Assembly: GCA_900095875.1 (NCBI GenBank)
Contig: LT608311.1
Location: 62,001-126,000 of the forward strand
Reading direction: 5' to 3'
DNA: 64,000 nt
Origin: Caecibacter massiliensis
GTDB lineage: Bacteria; Bacillota; Negativicutes; Veillonellales; Megasphaeraceae
Shown here: in pieces, positions 45,055-53,691 of the stretch
Layout of the letters: each line of letters begins with the position of its first letter
How positions within the stretch are numbered: position 1 is the first letter of the stretch
Translations under genes and position numbers: made by a program
The notes under the pieces: model-generated
The model's input: only the letters and a program-made list of their open reading frames with translations
The model's database searches: none
What the model was told of the DNA's origin: nothing

Positions 45055-45147
45055 GAAAAAAGAGAGACTGCCATGGATGTACTGATCCCCAATCGTTAGA
45101 TGTTAGGTCTAACAATTGGTGGTCAGCTCAAGAGACAGTCTCTCTTT
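45055..45147 (-). terminator. Composite terminator of the dap operon
   Basis: On the minus strand AGAGAGACTG and CAGTCTCTCT close an outer stem followed by six T. Inside lies an imperfect 18-bp inverted repeat around CCAAT and GTTAG with one G-U and two mismatches. The whole element is about 90 bases, much longer than the other terminators here. Confidence 0.8.
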
Positions 45148-45162
45148 CATTTGTATGGAAGT

Positions 45163-46050
45163 TTACATTTTACCAATGTCTTTCAACAGTTGTTCGCATT
45201 TTGCCCGTACTTCCGGTGTGGCATCGACGAGGGGCAGACGGAACGGACCGGCCGGATAGCCGAGCATGTTCATCATCGTCTTGATGGGAACGGGGCTTAC
45301 GGTGCAGAAAATCCCTTTCATGAACGGCAGGTATTTCTGATGCAGTTTGGCTGCTTTCTGAACATCACCATCTTTATGGGCCTGAATCATTTCATCCATT
45401 TCCTTGCCGATGACATGGGCGGCGACGGATACGACGCCTTCGCCGCCTACAGCAACGATAGGCAGTGTCAGGTTGTCATCGCCGCTATAGAGATGGAACC
45501 CTTCCGGTGCATTGGCTGCTACATACCCGGCATAATCAAGGTCACCGCTGGCATCTTTCAGACCAATGATATTGGGGAAATCGTGGGCCAGTTTGCACAC
45601 TGTCGGCGGTTCGATTTTGCCACCCGTACGGCCAGGTACGTTGTAGATGAAAATAGGCAGCTTTGTCGCTTTAGCAATGGCCGCAAAATGGGCATAACAG
45701 CCTTCCTGATTTGGCTTGTTATAATATGGTACGATACAGAGAATGGCATCAACGCCCGTTTCTTCTGCTTTTTTAGCAAGAGCAATAGACTGGGCCGTAT
45801 TATTCGTTCCTACATTGCCCATGACCAGTGTCTTGTCTTTCAGGGCATCAGCCGTCATTTTGAAGAGTTTCAGTTTTTCGTCTTCTGTCATGACGGCCCC
45901 TTCGCCAGTTGTCGCAGCTACGAGGATACCGGCGCCTTCATCAGCATATTTTTTTGCCAGATTGACAAAGGCTTCATAATTGACAGAACCATCTTCATGA
46001 AATGGCGTAATCATCGCCGTTATAATATTAGGAAAAGTTAACATATACAT
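45163..46050 (-). CDS. dapA: 4-hydroxy-tetrahydrodipicolinate synthase
   Basis: Condenses aspartate semialdehyde and pyruvate in the first committed step to diaminopimelate and lysine. The 295-residue TIM barrel has ATTGEGAVM (pyruvate pocket), the Tyr of YNVPGRTGG and the Schiff-base Lys in IIGLKDASGDL. Two ATGs two codons apart share one GGGAG, so the start is 46050 or 46044. It is third in dapB-asd-dapA and is followed by the composite terminator. Confidence 0.97.
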   Translation of the reverse strand: MYMLTFPNIITAMITPFHEDGSVNYEAFVNLAKKYADEGAGILVAATTGEGAVMTEDEKLKLFKMTADALKDKTLVMGNVGTNNTAQSIALAKKAEETGVDAILCIVPYYNKPNQEGCYAHFAAIAKATKLPIFIYNVPGRTGGKIEPPTVCKLAHDFPNIIGLKDASGDLDYAGYVAANAPEGFHLYSGDDNLTLPIVAVGGEGVVSVAAHVIGKEMDEMIQAHKDGDVQKAAKLHQKYLPFMKGIFCTVSPVPIKTMMNMLGYPAGPFRLPLVDATPEVRAKCEQLLKDIGKM

Positions 46051-46070
46051 TCATCTCCCAGTTCATTGAT

Positions 46071-47108
46071 TTACTTAATCATATCATGGGCCAGCATGTA
46101 TTCGGCAATTTGTAAGGCATTGAGTGCGGCCCCTTTACGGATCTGGTCACCGGAAACCCAGAGATTGATTGCTTTCGGATTGTACAGGTCTTTGCGGATA
46201 CGACCGACATAGCAGTCATATTTTTCCGACGTATAGAGAGGCATGGGATATTCCATTTCCGCCGGATTATCCTGTACCTGTGCACCGGGGAAAGCGTCGA
46301 TGGCTTTACGCACAGCTTCTACATCCAGTTCGTCTGCCGTTTCGACCATAATGGATTCGGCATGGCTGCGGAATACCGGTACGCGGACGGTCGTCGCCGT
46401 AATGGCAATGCTGTCATCGTGGAGCATCTTGTGGGTTTCATTGACCATTTTCATTTCTTCTTTGGTGTAATCGTTGTCCATGAATTTGTCAATCTGCGGA
46501 ATCAGATTGAAGGCGATAGGATAGTGCTTGGGTAGGCTCTTGCTCGGCAGAATCTTCGGCTGCATTTCTTCCCCTTTAAGATATGCTTCCGTTTCTTCTT
46601 TGAGTTCATCAATGCCTTCCTTGCCAGCCCCGGAAACAGCCTGATAGGTGCTGACCACGATTTTTTTAATGGGTGACAAGTCATGAATCGGTTTCAGCGC
46701 CATGAGCATGATAATCGTCGAGCAGTTCGGGTTGGCAATAATGTTTTTATGCCAGGCAATGTCTTCCGGATTGACTTCCGGCACGACAAGAGGTACTTCG
46801 GGATCCATACGGAAGGTGCTGGAGTTGTCAATAACGACACATCCCCGTTTTGCCGCTTCCGGTCCCAGTTCTTTACTAATGGAACCACCAGCAAACAAGC
46901 CGATATCAACACCGTCAAAAGATTCCGGCCTGGCTTCTTCTATCGTATATTCCTGACCATTTACGGTCATTTTTTTACCTGCTGAACGGTACGAAGCCAG
47001 CAATTTCAGCTGACTGTATGGAAAGTTCCGTTCTTCAATGAGACGGATAAATTCCTGTCCTACGGCACCTGTGGCACCCAAAATAGCTACTACCGGTTTC
47101 TTTGTCAT
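46071..47108 (-). CDS. asd: Aspartate-semialdehyde dehydrogenase
   Basis: Reduces aspartyl phosphate to the semialdehyde with NADPH, feeding lysine, threonine and methionine synthesis. The 345-residue protein has VAILGATGAVGQEF, the catalytic Cys in IIANPNCSTIIMLMALKP, TYQAVSGAGKEG and the catalytic His in PVFRSHAESI. It lies between dapB and dapA and supplies dapA's substrate, so the operon holds consecutive enzymes. Confidence 0.97.
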   Translation of the reverse strand: MTKKPVVAILGATGAVGQEFIRLIEERNFPYSQLKLLASYRSAGKKMTVNGQEYTIEEARPESFDGVDIGLFAGGSISKELGPEAAKRGCVVIDNSSTFRMDPEVPLVVPEVNPEDIAWHKNIIANPNCSTIIMLMALKPIHDLSPIKKIVVSTYQAVSGAGKEGIDELKEETEAYLKGEEMQPKILPSKSLPKHYPIAFNLIPQIDKFMDNDYTKEEMKMVNETHKMLHDDSIAITATTVRVPVFRSHAESIMVETADELDVEAVRKAIDAFPGAQVQDNPAEMEYPMPLYTSEKYDCYVGRIRKDLYNPKAINLWVSGDQIRKGAALNALQIAEYMLAHDMIK

Positions 47109-47144
47109 TCTGAATTCCCCCTATTATGCCGGTTCCCGCATGTT

Positions 47145-47942
47145 TTATAAGAAATTTTCCAGACCGAATGTCAGGCCCGGATGAGAACCGACTTTCTTTA
47201 CAGCCAGGATAACGCCCGGCATAAACGATTTGCGGTCGATTGAGTCATGACGAATGGTCAGATATTCACCATATCCGCCAAAGAGTACCTGCTGATGAGC
47301 CACATATCCGGGCAGGCGTACGCTGTGGATGGGAATGCCATCTACTTTAGTACCGCGGGCCCCTTCGAGGCTTTCGTGGGTCTTGTCCGGTGCCGGTTCG
47401 ATGCCGGCTTCTTTACGGGCAGCGGCAATCATATTGGCCGTCATGATAGACGTGCCCGATGGTGCATCCAGCTTATTGTTATGGTGCATTTCAATGATTT
47501 CTACGTCAGGCAGATATTTGGCGACTTCCGTAGAAATCTTCATCATGAGAACGGCACCGAGGCCAAAATTAGGGGCAATAAAAATGCATGTCCCTTCAGC
47601 CAGGGCCATTTTTCCCAGTTCGTCCCGCTGTTCAGCCGTAAGACCGGTCGTTCCGACAACCATATTAACACCATGTTCAATGACCGTTTTAGCATTATCA
47701 AATATAGCCCGCGGCGATGTAAAATCAACGACAACATCGGGCTTTACGTCATCAATCGTCTTTCCCAGATTGTCACGGACAGGCATATGCAGCGTGCCAA
47801 TGCCAGCAATCTCACCCAGGTCTTCCCCGATATGTGTAATGCTGACACCGCCTGCCAGTTCCAGATCTTTATCTTCATACACGGCTTTTACTACCTGGCT
47901 ACCCATGCGGCCATCTGCACCGTTTACGAGTACCTTCAGCAT
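47145..47942 (-). CDS. dapB: 4-hydroxy-tetrahydrodipicolinate reductase
   Basis: Reduces the DapA product with NAD(P)H. The 265-residue protein begins MLKVLVNGADGRMGSQV, has GTTGLTAEQRDEL, APNFGLGAVLMM and the catalytic EMHHNNKLDAPSGT with the His-His-Lys. It is first in the operon behind a strong promoter. The leader of about 60 bases is too short for a lysine riboswitch. Confidence 0.96.
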   Translation of the reverse strand: MLKVLVNGADGRMGSQVVKAVYEDKDLELAGGVSITHIGEDLGEIAGIGTLHMPVRDNLGKTIDDVKPDVVVDFTSPRAIFDNAKTVIEHGVNMVVGTTGLTAEQRDELGKMALAEGTCIFIAPNFGLGAVLMMKISTEVAKYLPDVEIIEMHHNNKLDAPSGTSIMTANMIAAARKEAGIEPAPDKTHESLEGARGTKVDGIPIHSVRLPGYVAHQQVLFGGYGEYLTIRHDSIDRKSFMPGVILAVKKVGSHPGLTFGLENFL

Positions 47943-48010
47943 ACTATCACACTCCCTACTGCAGTTCCGGCAAGAAATTGTTTACTCCCTCACCCTGCTA
48001 ATATATAAAA

Positions 48011-48039
48011 ATAATATACCTTATATTCTTCTTAGTCAA
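48011..48039 (-). promoter_or_regulatory. Promoter of dapB-asd-dapA
   Basis: TTGACT (48034-48039) and TATTAT (48011-48016) on the minus strand are exactly 17 bases apart and lie about 70 bases before dapB. Confidence 0.8.
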
Positions 48040-48119
48040 GGCAAACGCCTGTATACATAACATCTTATTTATACGTAAATCATCCCATTTGCCATAGCAT
48101 GAACCTATATCCAAAAGGG

Positions 48120-49823
48120 TTACTTCTTACAATCCGATATGTTTCCCCGTACCTGGCAGATGAGCTGCCGGGCCGCCGTGATACTGGCAGGACTCGTATC
48201 GTCACCGGCAAACATGCGGGCGATTTCCCGGATATGGTCTTCTTCACTCAGTTTCCGTACCTGGGTAACGGTCCGCCCATCTTTTTCTTTTTTGTAGATG
48301 AAGTAATGGTGGTCTGCACTGGCCGCCGTCTGTGGCAGATGAGTAATACAGAGTACCTGCCCCCGGCGGCTGAGTTTGTGTATTTCTGCTGCTACCTGAA
48401 GGCCTGTCTGCCCGCTGATTCCGACGTCGATTTCATCAAAAATCATCGTCCGTCCTTCGACAGAATCAGGGCCATTGGCTTTTAATGCCAGAGCAATACG
48501 GGATACTTCCCCACCAGAGGCAATTTTGGCCAGCGGCTGCATGGCTTCTCCTTTATTGGCAGAAAAATACAGCTCAATTGCGGCTGCCCCTTCCTCTGTA
48601 ATATCCTGCATAGGTTCCAGATGAAAGGCAATACGGCTGTTGATGAGGCCCAGGCGGAACAAGGTGTCTTCCATTTTCTTCCGGAATATCGTATCGGCCG
48701 CCGTACGGAGTTCCATGAGTTGTCCTGCTTTCTGACGGAGAGCACGGCTTTCCTGCTGTATCTGCTTTTCCAGTTCAGCCAGCGTACTTTCTGACTGGTC
48801 CAGACGGCTGAAATCGGCTTTGGCTTTTTTCAGGAATTCCATGATGTCGGATATAGTAAACCCATACTTGCGTTTCAATTTTTCAATAGAAGCCAGACGG
48901 GACTGCATCCGGTCCAGTGCATTTTCATCAAAGGTGAAACTATCGGCATAACGGACTACACTATCATGGATATCTTCCAGTTCATACGAAAGTGTCTCGA
49001 CACGCGCAGCCAGTCCGGCAAAGGACGGTTCATACGCAGAAGCCTTTTCCAGACTCCGGTGGACTTCATCGAGTTGTTCTGTCATGCCTTTCTGCCGCTC
49101 TCCGCCCTCAAAGGCATAGAGAGCCGTCCGGAGAGTTTCCTTGATATGCTCCGAATGCGAGGCTTTGTTGATAGCTTCTTCCAGCTCTTCATCTTCCTTT
49201 TCCTTGAGCTGGGCCCCTTCGATTTCCTTAATCTGGAAATCGAGGATACTCAGGAGACGTGCTTTTTCCCCCTCGTCTTTCTGCAGCTTCTGCGCTTCCC
49301 GGCACAAATCGCGCCAGTTTGAATACATATTGTCATATTCCCGGCGCACTTTTTTCAATTCCGGTGTCAAAGAATCGAGAATCGTCACATGATAGGCCGG
49401 ATCAAAAATGAGCTGATTGTCAAACTGGCCGTGGATATCGAGGAGAAAAGCCGAAATCGCCCGTACGACACTGGTAGGCGCCAGTGTGCCATTGACCAGG
49501 ATAGACCCGCGGCCGCTTTTGTGGAATTTACGGGAAATAATGAGCTGCCCGTCTTCCCATTCAATATGATTCGCCTCTAACACCTTACCCAGGGCACCTG
49601 TTTTATCTAAAAAAAAGAACGCACCCTCTACGAGGAATGCGTCTGTCCCCTGGCGGACAAAGGACGCAGAAGCCCGTTTGCCACAGAGCATGCCGATGGC
49701 ATCGAGAAGAATAGACTTCCCGGCCCCTGTCTCCCCTGTCAGGATGGTCACACCATCGGCAAAACTGATGTGCAGGTCTTCAATCAAGGCGAAATTATGG
49801 ATATGCAGTGATTGGAGCATCAT
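48120..49823 (-). CDS. recN: DNA repair protein RecN
   Basis: SMC-like ATPase for double-strand break repair. The 567-residue protein has Walker A LTGETGAGKSILLDA near the N-terminus, a long coiled-coil middle (about 150-370), the signature ASGGEVSRIALALK and Walker B MIFDEIDVGISG. Length is normal. It follows argR with a gap of 3 bases, the standard Firmicute argR-recN order. Either of two adjacent ATGs could be used. Confidence 0.96.
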   Translation of the reverse strand: MMLQSLHIHNFALIEDLHISFADGVTILTGETGAGKSILLDAIGMLCGKRASASFVRQGTDAFLVEGAFFFLDKTGALGKVLEANHIEWEDGQLIISRKFHKSGRGSILVNGTLAPTSVVRAISAFLLDIHGQFDNQLIFDPAYHVTILDSLTPELKKVRREYDNMYSNWRDLCREAQKLQKDEGEKARLLSILDFQIKEIEGAQLKEKEDEELEEAINKASHSEHIKETLRTALYAFEGGERQKGMTEQLDEVHRSLEKASAYEPSFAGLAARVETLSYELEDIHDSVVRYADSFTFDENALDRMQSRLASIEKLKRKYGFTISDIMEFLKKAKADFSRLDQSESTLAELEKQIQQESRALRQKAGQLMELRTAADTIFRKKMEDTLFRLGLINSRIAFHLEPMQDITEEGAAAIELYFSANKGEAMQPLAKIASGGEVSRIALALKANGPDSVEGRTMIFDEIDVGISGQTGLQVAAEIHKLSRRGQVLCITHLPQTAASADHHYFIYKKEKDGRTVTQVRKLSEEDHIREIARMFAGDDTSPASITAARQLICQVRGNISDCKK

Positions 49824-49826
49824 CCA

Positions 49827-50282
49827 TCATTCCTTCATAAGCGTCACGATGACTTTCGTAATCTTGGGAACGCTTTCTGTACTATTGGTTATAATCAATA
49901 TGGTATCGTCGCCAGCAATCGTGCCGATGACATTTTCCCACTTTGCCAGGTCAATGGCTGCTGCTACCATATTAGCCGAACCCGGCATGGTATGGATGAC
50001 AATCTGGTTCAGTGCCGAATCGACACGGACGATAGAATCCTGAAACAGGCGGGCCATGCGGTTTTTGGACATGAGCATGTTCTGTTCCTGGCTCAGGGCA
50101 TAGCGGTAATGGCCGTCACTGGTCGGAACCTTGATGAGCATCAGCTCTTTAATATCCCGGGATACCGTGGCCTGCGTTACTTCAATGCCTTCTTCCTGAA
50201 GGGCTTTGGCCAGTTCCTCCTGTGTTTCAATCGGACGGGACTGCACAATTTCTTTTATCTTCGTATAACGGAATCTCTTCAT
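49827..50282 (-). CDS. argR: Arginine repressor
   Basis: Hexameric regulator of arginine metabolism. The 151-residue protein has an N-terminal winged helix (IETQEELAKALQEEG, TQATVSRDIKELMLIKV) and a C-terminal arginine-binding domain with GTIAGDDTILIITNS. ATG 50282 has GAGGG upstream and matches the family start MKRFRYTKIKEIV; the longer frame to 50348 does not. It is 3 bases after mnmM. Confidence 0.95.
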   Translation of the reverse strand: MKRFRYTKIKEIVQSRPIETQEELAKALQEEGIEVTQATVSRDIKELMLIKVPTSDGHYRYALSQEQNMLMSKNRMARLFQDSIVRVDSALNQIVIHTMPGSANMVAAAIDLAKWENVIGTIAGDDTILIITNSTESVPKITKVIVTLMKE

Positions 50283-50284
50283 AA

Positions 50285-50869
50285 TTACCCTCTTTTCTGT
50301 ACAATATATAGTTGCGGTGGACAATGTATCTGGTTCAGCGGCTGCCACATAGAGACATCATAGTCTTTCTGGGGCACCGTCTGCAAATAGGCGCGGACGG
50401 CATTTGCTTCTACGGCTCCCGCATCAGTTCCGGGATACGCTGCTAACATAATTATCCCATTTTTCGCAATTTTATGCAAGCCTATTTTTATAGCTTTTAC
50501 AGTTATTTCACTGGTCGTATGAAGAGAATGGTCACCAGAAGGCAGATAACCTAAATTAAACACAATCAGATCCACTACACCTGGTATCTGTTCCAGGAGC
50601 TGGTCATGCGATCCCTGCAGCAAATGTACCCGGTCTGAAAAAAGCCGTTCATCACAGAGACGCTTCCGTGTCGATGCAATGGCCTTATCCTGGATGTCAA
50701 ATGCATATAGAGATGCATCCTGGGCCATACGGGCTGCCAGAAACGCCGTATCGTGCCCGTTGCCACAGGTCATATCGACGAGTACTCTGGCTCGTGGTAT
50801 AAACGGATCCAGCAACATATGCGACACATTGACAGCGTTTTTTAACAGATACTCTTCCATTTCAATCAT
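50285..50869 (-). CDS. tRNA methyltransferase, YtqB/MnmM-like
   Basis: A 194-residue SAM methyltransferase of the rRNA_methylase family, similar to B. subtilis YtqB, described as MnmM, the enzyme that methylates nm5s2U34 in tRNA. It shows VLVDMTCGNGHDTAFLA (SAM motif I), YAFDIQDKAI and LIVFNLGYLPSGDHSLHT, the last a family signature. It overlaps nadK by 8 bases. Two ATGs (50869, 50860) are possible starts. MnmA at 21.3 kb makes the s2U part of the same modified base. Confidence 0.86.
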   Translation of the reverse strand: MIEMEEYLLKNAVNVSHMLLDPFIPRARVLVDMTCGNGHDTAFLAARMAQDASLYAFDIQDKAIASTRKRLCDERLFSDRVHLLQGSHDQLLEQIPGVVDLIVFNLGYLPSGDHSLHTTSEITVKAIKIGLHKIAKNGIIMLAAYPGTDAGAVEANAVRAYLQTVPQKDYDVSMWQPLNQIHCPPQLYIVQKRG

Positions 50870-51734
50870 TTCCCATCATTTTTGTAAACAGATTTTTATA
50901 AAAATAGTTTTTGCTGAATCGCACCATCTTCAGCGTTTTATCCGATTCGTAAATCTGCAGGGTCATATGCCTGGTGAATTCCTGGTCCATCATGCCATCG
51001 ACGGATATGCGGATGCCGTTGCGGCTATTGGCAACAGACAGGGAAATCCGGTCCTCATGATGCAGCACCAGCGGTACTTTGAGGAGCAGATGCGGGCATA
51101 TAGGCGTCACCATGAGGCAGCGTACTTCCGGCGATACGATAGGGCCGCCGGCTGAAAATGTATACCCCGTCGATCCCGTCGGTGTCGATACGATGAGTCC
51201 GTCACCGGGGAACTGCTGTACGAAATGGTCGTTGATGCTCATATCGACGCGGATGAGCTTTCCTACATTGCCATGGCCGATGACGATATCGTTGAGGGCA
51301 TCGGGCAATACCTGGACCGTCCCGTCTTCATAATCCAGTTCGGAATGGAGCATCATCCGTTCTTCCAGAAAATAATGTCCTTCCAGTATGTCATGGAAGC
51401 GCTGTTCCAGATTCCGCGTTTCTACTTCATAGAGAAACCCCAGCGACCCCAGATTGACACCACAGATAGGGATTCCCCTGTCTGCAAATTGATTGGCCAG
51501 TTTGAGAATCGTGCCATCGCCGCCCAGCACCATAGCGATGTCAATATTATCAAAGAGGGTCATACGGGGGCGCAAGTGGCCGGCATCGATATGATGATAA
51601 AAATCCTGTGTACTCTGTGCTACATAAGCCGGCAGAAAATAGGGCAGTTCATGATGTTCACATAATCCGATGAGTTTGCGCACCACATGGGTGCTCTCTT
51701 TTTTGACCAGATTCGGAAAAATACCGATGCGCAT
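50862..51734 (-). CDS. nadK: NAD kinase
   Basis: Phosphorylates NAD to NADP. The 290-residue protein has the GGDG motif in MVLGGDGTILKLAN, the NE/D-type ND-IGHG region and STPTGSTGYTFSAGGPIV. It follows tlyA by 8 bases in the conserved tlyA-nadK-argR-recN order. The start MRIGIFPNLVKKES is family-like. Confidence 0.96.
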   Translation of the reverse strand: MRIGIFPNLVKKESTHVVRKLIGLCEHHELPYFLPAYVAQSTQDFYHHIDAGHLRPRMTLFDNIDIAMVLGGDGTILKLANQFADRGIPICGVNLGSLGFLYEVETRNLEQRFHDILEGHYFLEERMMLHSELDYEDGTVQVLPDALNDIVIGHGNVGKLIRVDMSINDHFVQQFPGDGLIVSTPTGSTGYTFSAGGPIVSPEVRCLMVTPICPHLLLKVPLVLHHEDRISLSVANSRNGIRISVDGMMDQEFTRHMTLQIYESDKTLKMVRFSKNYFYKNLFTKMMGND

Positions 51735-51742
51735 AGTATCAC

Positions 51743-52546
51743 CTACATTTCATGAGACTGGCGGACCACATCATCAATGATGTCGTCCGTAATATCATCG
51801 TGGCATGGTTCGTCTTTACGGCTGTATAACAAGTATTCAATATTACCGTCGGCACCCTTGATAGGAGAAAAAGTCAGCATGAGCGGCGATATGCCAAAAC
51901 CGGCAATGCCACTGATGACCTGGCGGAGCACCGCGCGATGCACGGCGACGTCGCGGACGATTCCACCTTTTCCGACATGCTCCCGTCCGGCTTCAAACTG
52001 CGGTTTGATCAGTGTAACCATGCTGCCGCCCATACGCAGCAGCTGAGAAGCCGCCGGCATGATTTTAAGCAGGGAAATGAATGATACATCGACAGAAATA
52101 AAATCGACGGGAGCTCCGATATCGGCAACGGTCACATTGCGGATATTGGTCCGTTCCATATTGATGACCCGGTCATCGGTACGCAGCTTCCATGCCAGCT
52201 GACCATAGCCCACATCGACGGCGTAGACGCGAGCAGCGCCATTCTGGAGAGCACAATCGGTAAAACCGCCTGTCGAGGCACCGATATCCATCATCGTCAC
52301 GCCGGCAAGATCAATCGGGAACACAGCCATGGCTTTTTCCAATTTCAATCCGCCCCGGCCGACATAGGGGATGGGATTTCCTTTGACCACTATGTCTACA
52401 TCGGGAGACAGTTTGGTCCCGGCCTTATCCAGACGCTGACCATCGACGAATACCAGGCCGGCCATTATGGTCGCTTTCGCTTTTTCTCTGCTTTCCGACA
52501 AGCCCCGTTCTACGAGCAGGACATCCAGTCGTTCCTTATGCTGCAT
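51743..52546 (-). CDS. tlyA: TlyA-family rRNA methyltransferase
   Basis: A 267-residue protein with an N-terminal S4 RNA-binding domain (RLDVLLVERGLSESREKAKA) and an FtsJ-like methyltransferase domain with MMDIGASTGGFTDCALQNGA, VDVGYGQL and FISVDVSFISL. TlyA methylates ribose 2'-OH of cytidines in rRNA in mycobacteria; the exact target here is unknown. In many Firmicutes dxs sits between ispA and tlyA, but here only 12 bases separate them. Confidence 0.94.
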   Translation of the reverse strand: MQHKERLDVLLVERGLSESREKAKATIMAGLVFVDGQRLDKAGTKLSPDVDIVVKGNPIPYVGRGGLKLEKAMAVFPIDLAGVTMMDIGASTGGFTDCALQNGAARVYAVDVGYGQLAWKLRTDDRVINMERTNIRNVTVADIGAPVDFISVDVSFISLLKIMPAASQLLRMGGSMVTLIKPQFEAGREHVGKGGIVRDVAVHRAVLRQVISGIAGFGISPLMLTFSPIKGADGNIEYLLYSRKDEPCHDDITDDIIDDVVRQSHEM

Positions 52547-52558
52547 GCTCCCGCCTCC

Positions 52559-53443
52559 TCAGCTGACCCGTGTCAGCATATACGTTACCAGATCGCGCAG
52601 GAACCAGGCGCCATCCCCCAGCGGCTGTATGGCTCCGACGGCTTTGGCAGCAGCCTGTTCTGCCATGCGCCGGGCTTCCGGCAGAGAGAAAATCGTAACA
52701 TACGTTGCCTTATTGTTTCTGGCATCACTGCCGACCGGCTTGCCCAGTGTTTTTTCATCACCTGTGAAATCCAGTATATCATCGGTAATCTGGAATGTCA
52801 GTCCCATATGAAGGGCATAGGCATCGAAAATGCGCCGCTGTTCTTCCGTCGCGTCACCCAGAATGGCCGCCAGACCAATGGCGGCTTCAAAAATAACGCC
52901 CGTTTTCATCCGGTGCAGAAGCTGCAGTCCTTTAAGGCCAATAGACTTATTTCCTTCGCTTTCCAGGTCAAAGGCCTGACCGCCGACCATCCCGGCCGGT
53001 CCGGCTGCTCTGGCAAAGACAGCAATGCACTGGCGCAGCTTATCTGCATCAAGCCGGGTCTGGCGTGCCATGAGTTCAAAGGCAAAAGTCAGAAGCCCGT
53101 CCCCGGCCAGAGTTGCCAGGCCCGCCCCATATACGACGTGATTCGTCGGTTTGCCCCGTCGCAGGTCGTCATTATCCATGCAGGGCAGGTCGTCGTGGAT
53201 TAGAGAATACGTATGGACGCATTCGAGAGCACAGGCCACATCGAGATACTCTGCCGGATTCTTTCCCAATGCTTCCAGCGTCGCCAGGAATAAAACGGGA
53301 CGCAGCCGTTTGCCCCCGGCAAGGAGGCTGTAATTCATGGATTCATATAAACGGGAAAACTGGGGTACATCCGTCTGAAGCAGTGTTGCCAGACGCTGAT
53401 CGACCATTTGTTTTTTATCCTGTAAATACTCCTGTATCGTCAT
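52559..53443 (-). CDS. ispA: Polyprenyl (farnesyl) diphosphate synthase
   Basis: Chain-elongating prenyltransferase of 294 residues. The first Asp-rich motif is IHDDLPCMDNDDLRRG, the second QITDDILD, with GGKRLRPVL for substrate binding. The DDxxxxD type of first motif and small residues around it fit a farnesyl or geranylgeranyl synthase of the IspA group, providing precursors for undecaprenyl phosphate and quinones. It overlaps xseB by 4 bases. Confidence 0.93.
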   Translation of the reverse strand: MTIQEYLQDKKQMVDQRLATLLQTDVPQFSRLYESMNYSLLAGGKRLRPVLFLATLEALGKNPAEYLDVACALECVHTYSLIHDDLPCMDNDDLRRGKPTNHVVYGAGLATLAGDGLLTFAFELMARQTRLDADKLRQCIAVFARAAGPAGMVGGQAFDLESEGNKSIGLKGLQLLHRMKTGVIFEAAIGLAAILGDATEEQRRIFDAYALHMGLTFQITDDILDFTGDEKTLGKPVGSDARNNKATYVTIFSLPEARRMAEQAAAKAVGAIQPLGDGAWFLRDLVTYMLTRVS

Positions 53444-53691
53444 AAATCGAGCGTTCCCTCCTCTGTCAGCGTATCTGTATCCGGCCCTTTCTGCATATCT
53501 GCCAGGACTTGGGCCCGCTGCCGGGCATATTCCAGCGCGCTTTCGCAGGACTGGGATACTTTGATAGCTTTTTCAAACAAGTCCAGTGACTGGGCCAGCG
53601 TCAGATCCGGTGATTCCAAATCCTGCACCAGTTTTTCCAGTGTCGCATAATTCGTTTCAAAGTTTTTTAGTTTTGCGTTTGTCGCTGCCAT
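53440..53691 (-). CDS. xseB: Exodeoxyribonuclease VII small subunit
   Basis: An 83-residue subunit of the single-strand-specific exonuclease. It has the family core FETNYATLEKLVQDLESPDLTL split by helix turns and SLDLFEKAIKVSQSCE. It overlaps xseA by 35 bases and ispA by 4. Length is normal. Confidence 0.95.
   Translation of the reverse strand: MAATNAKLKNFETNYATLEKLVQDLESPDLTLAQSLDLFEKAIKVSQSCESALEYARQRAQVLADMQKGPDTDTLTEEGTLDL

Noticed and set aside
45100-46041. 313-codon plus-strand open frame through the terminator
   Set aside because: Antisense to dapA and runs through the terminator hairpin.
47247-48060. Two long plus-strand frames over dapB
   Set aside because: Both are antisense to dapB, whose motifs are clear, and they overlap each other.
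47943-48119. Possible lysine riboswitch before dapB
   Set aside because: The promoter leaves a leader of only about 60 bases, and no conserved L-box segments were seen.
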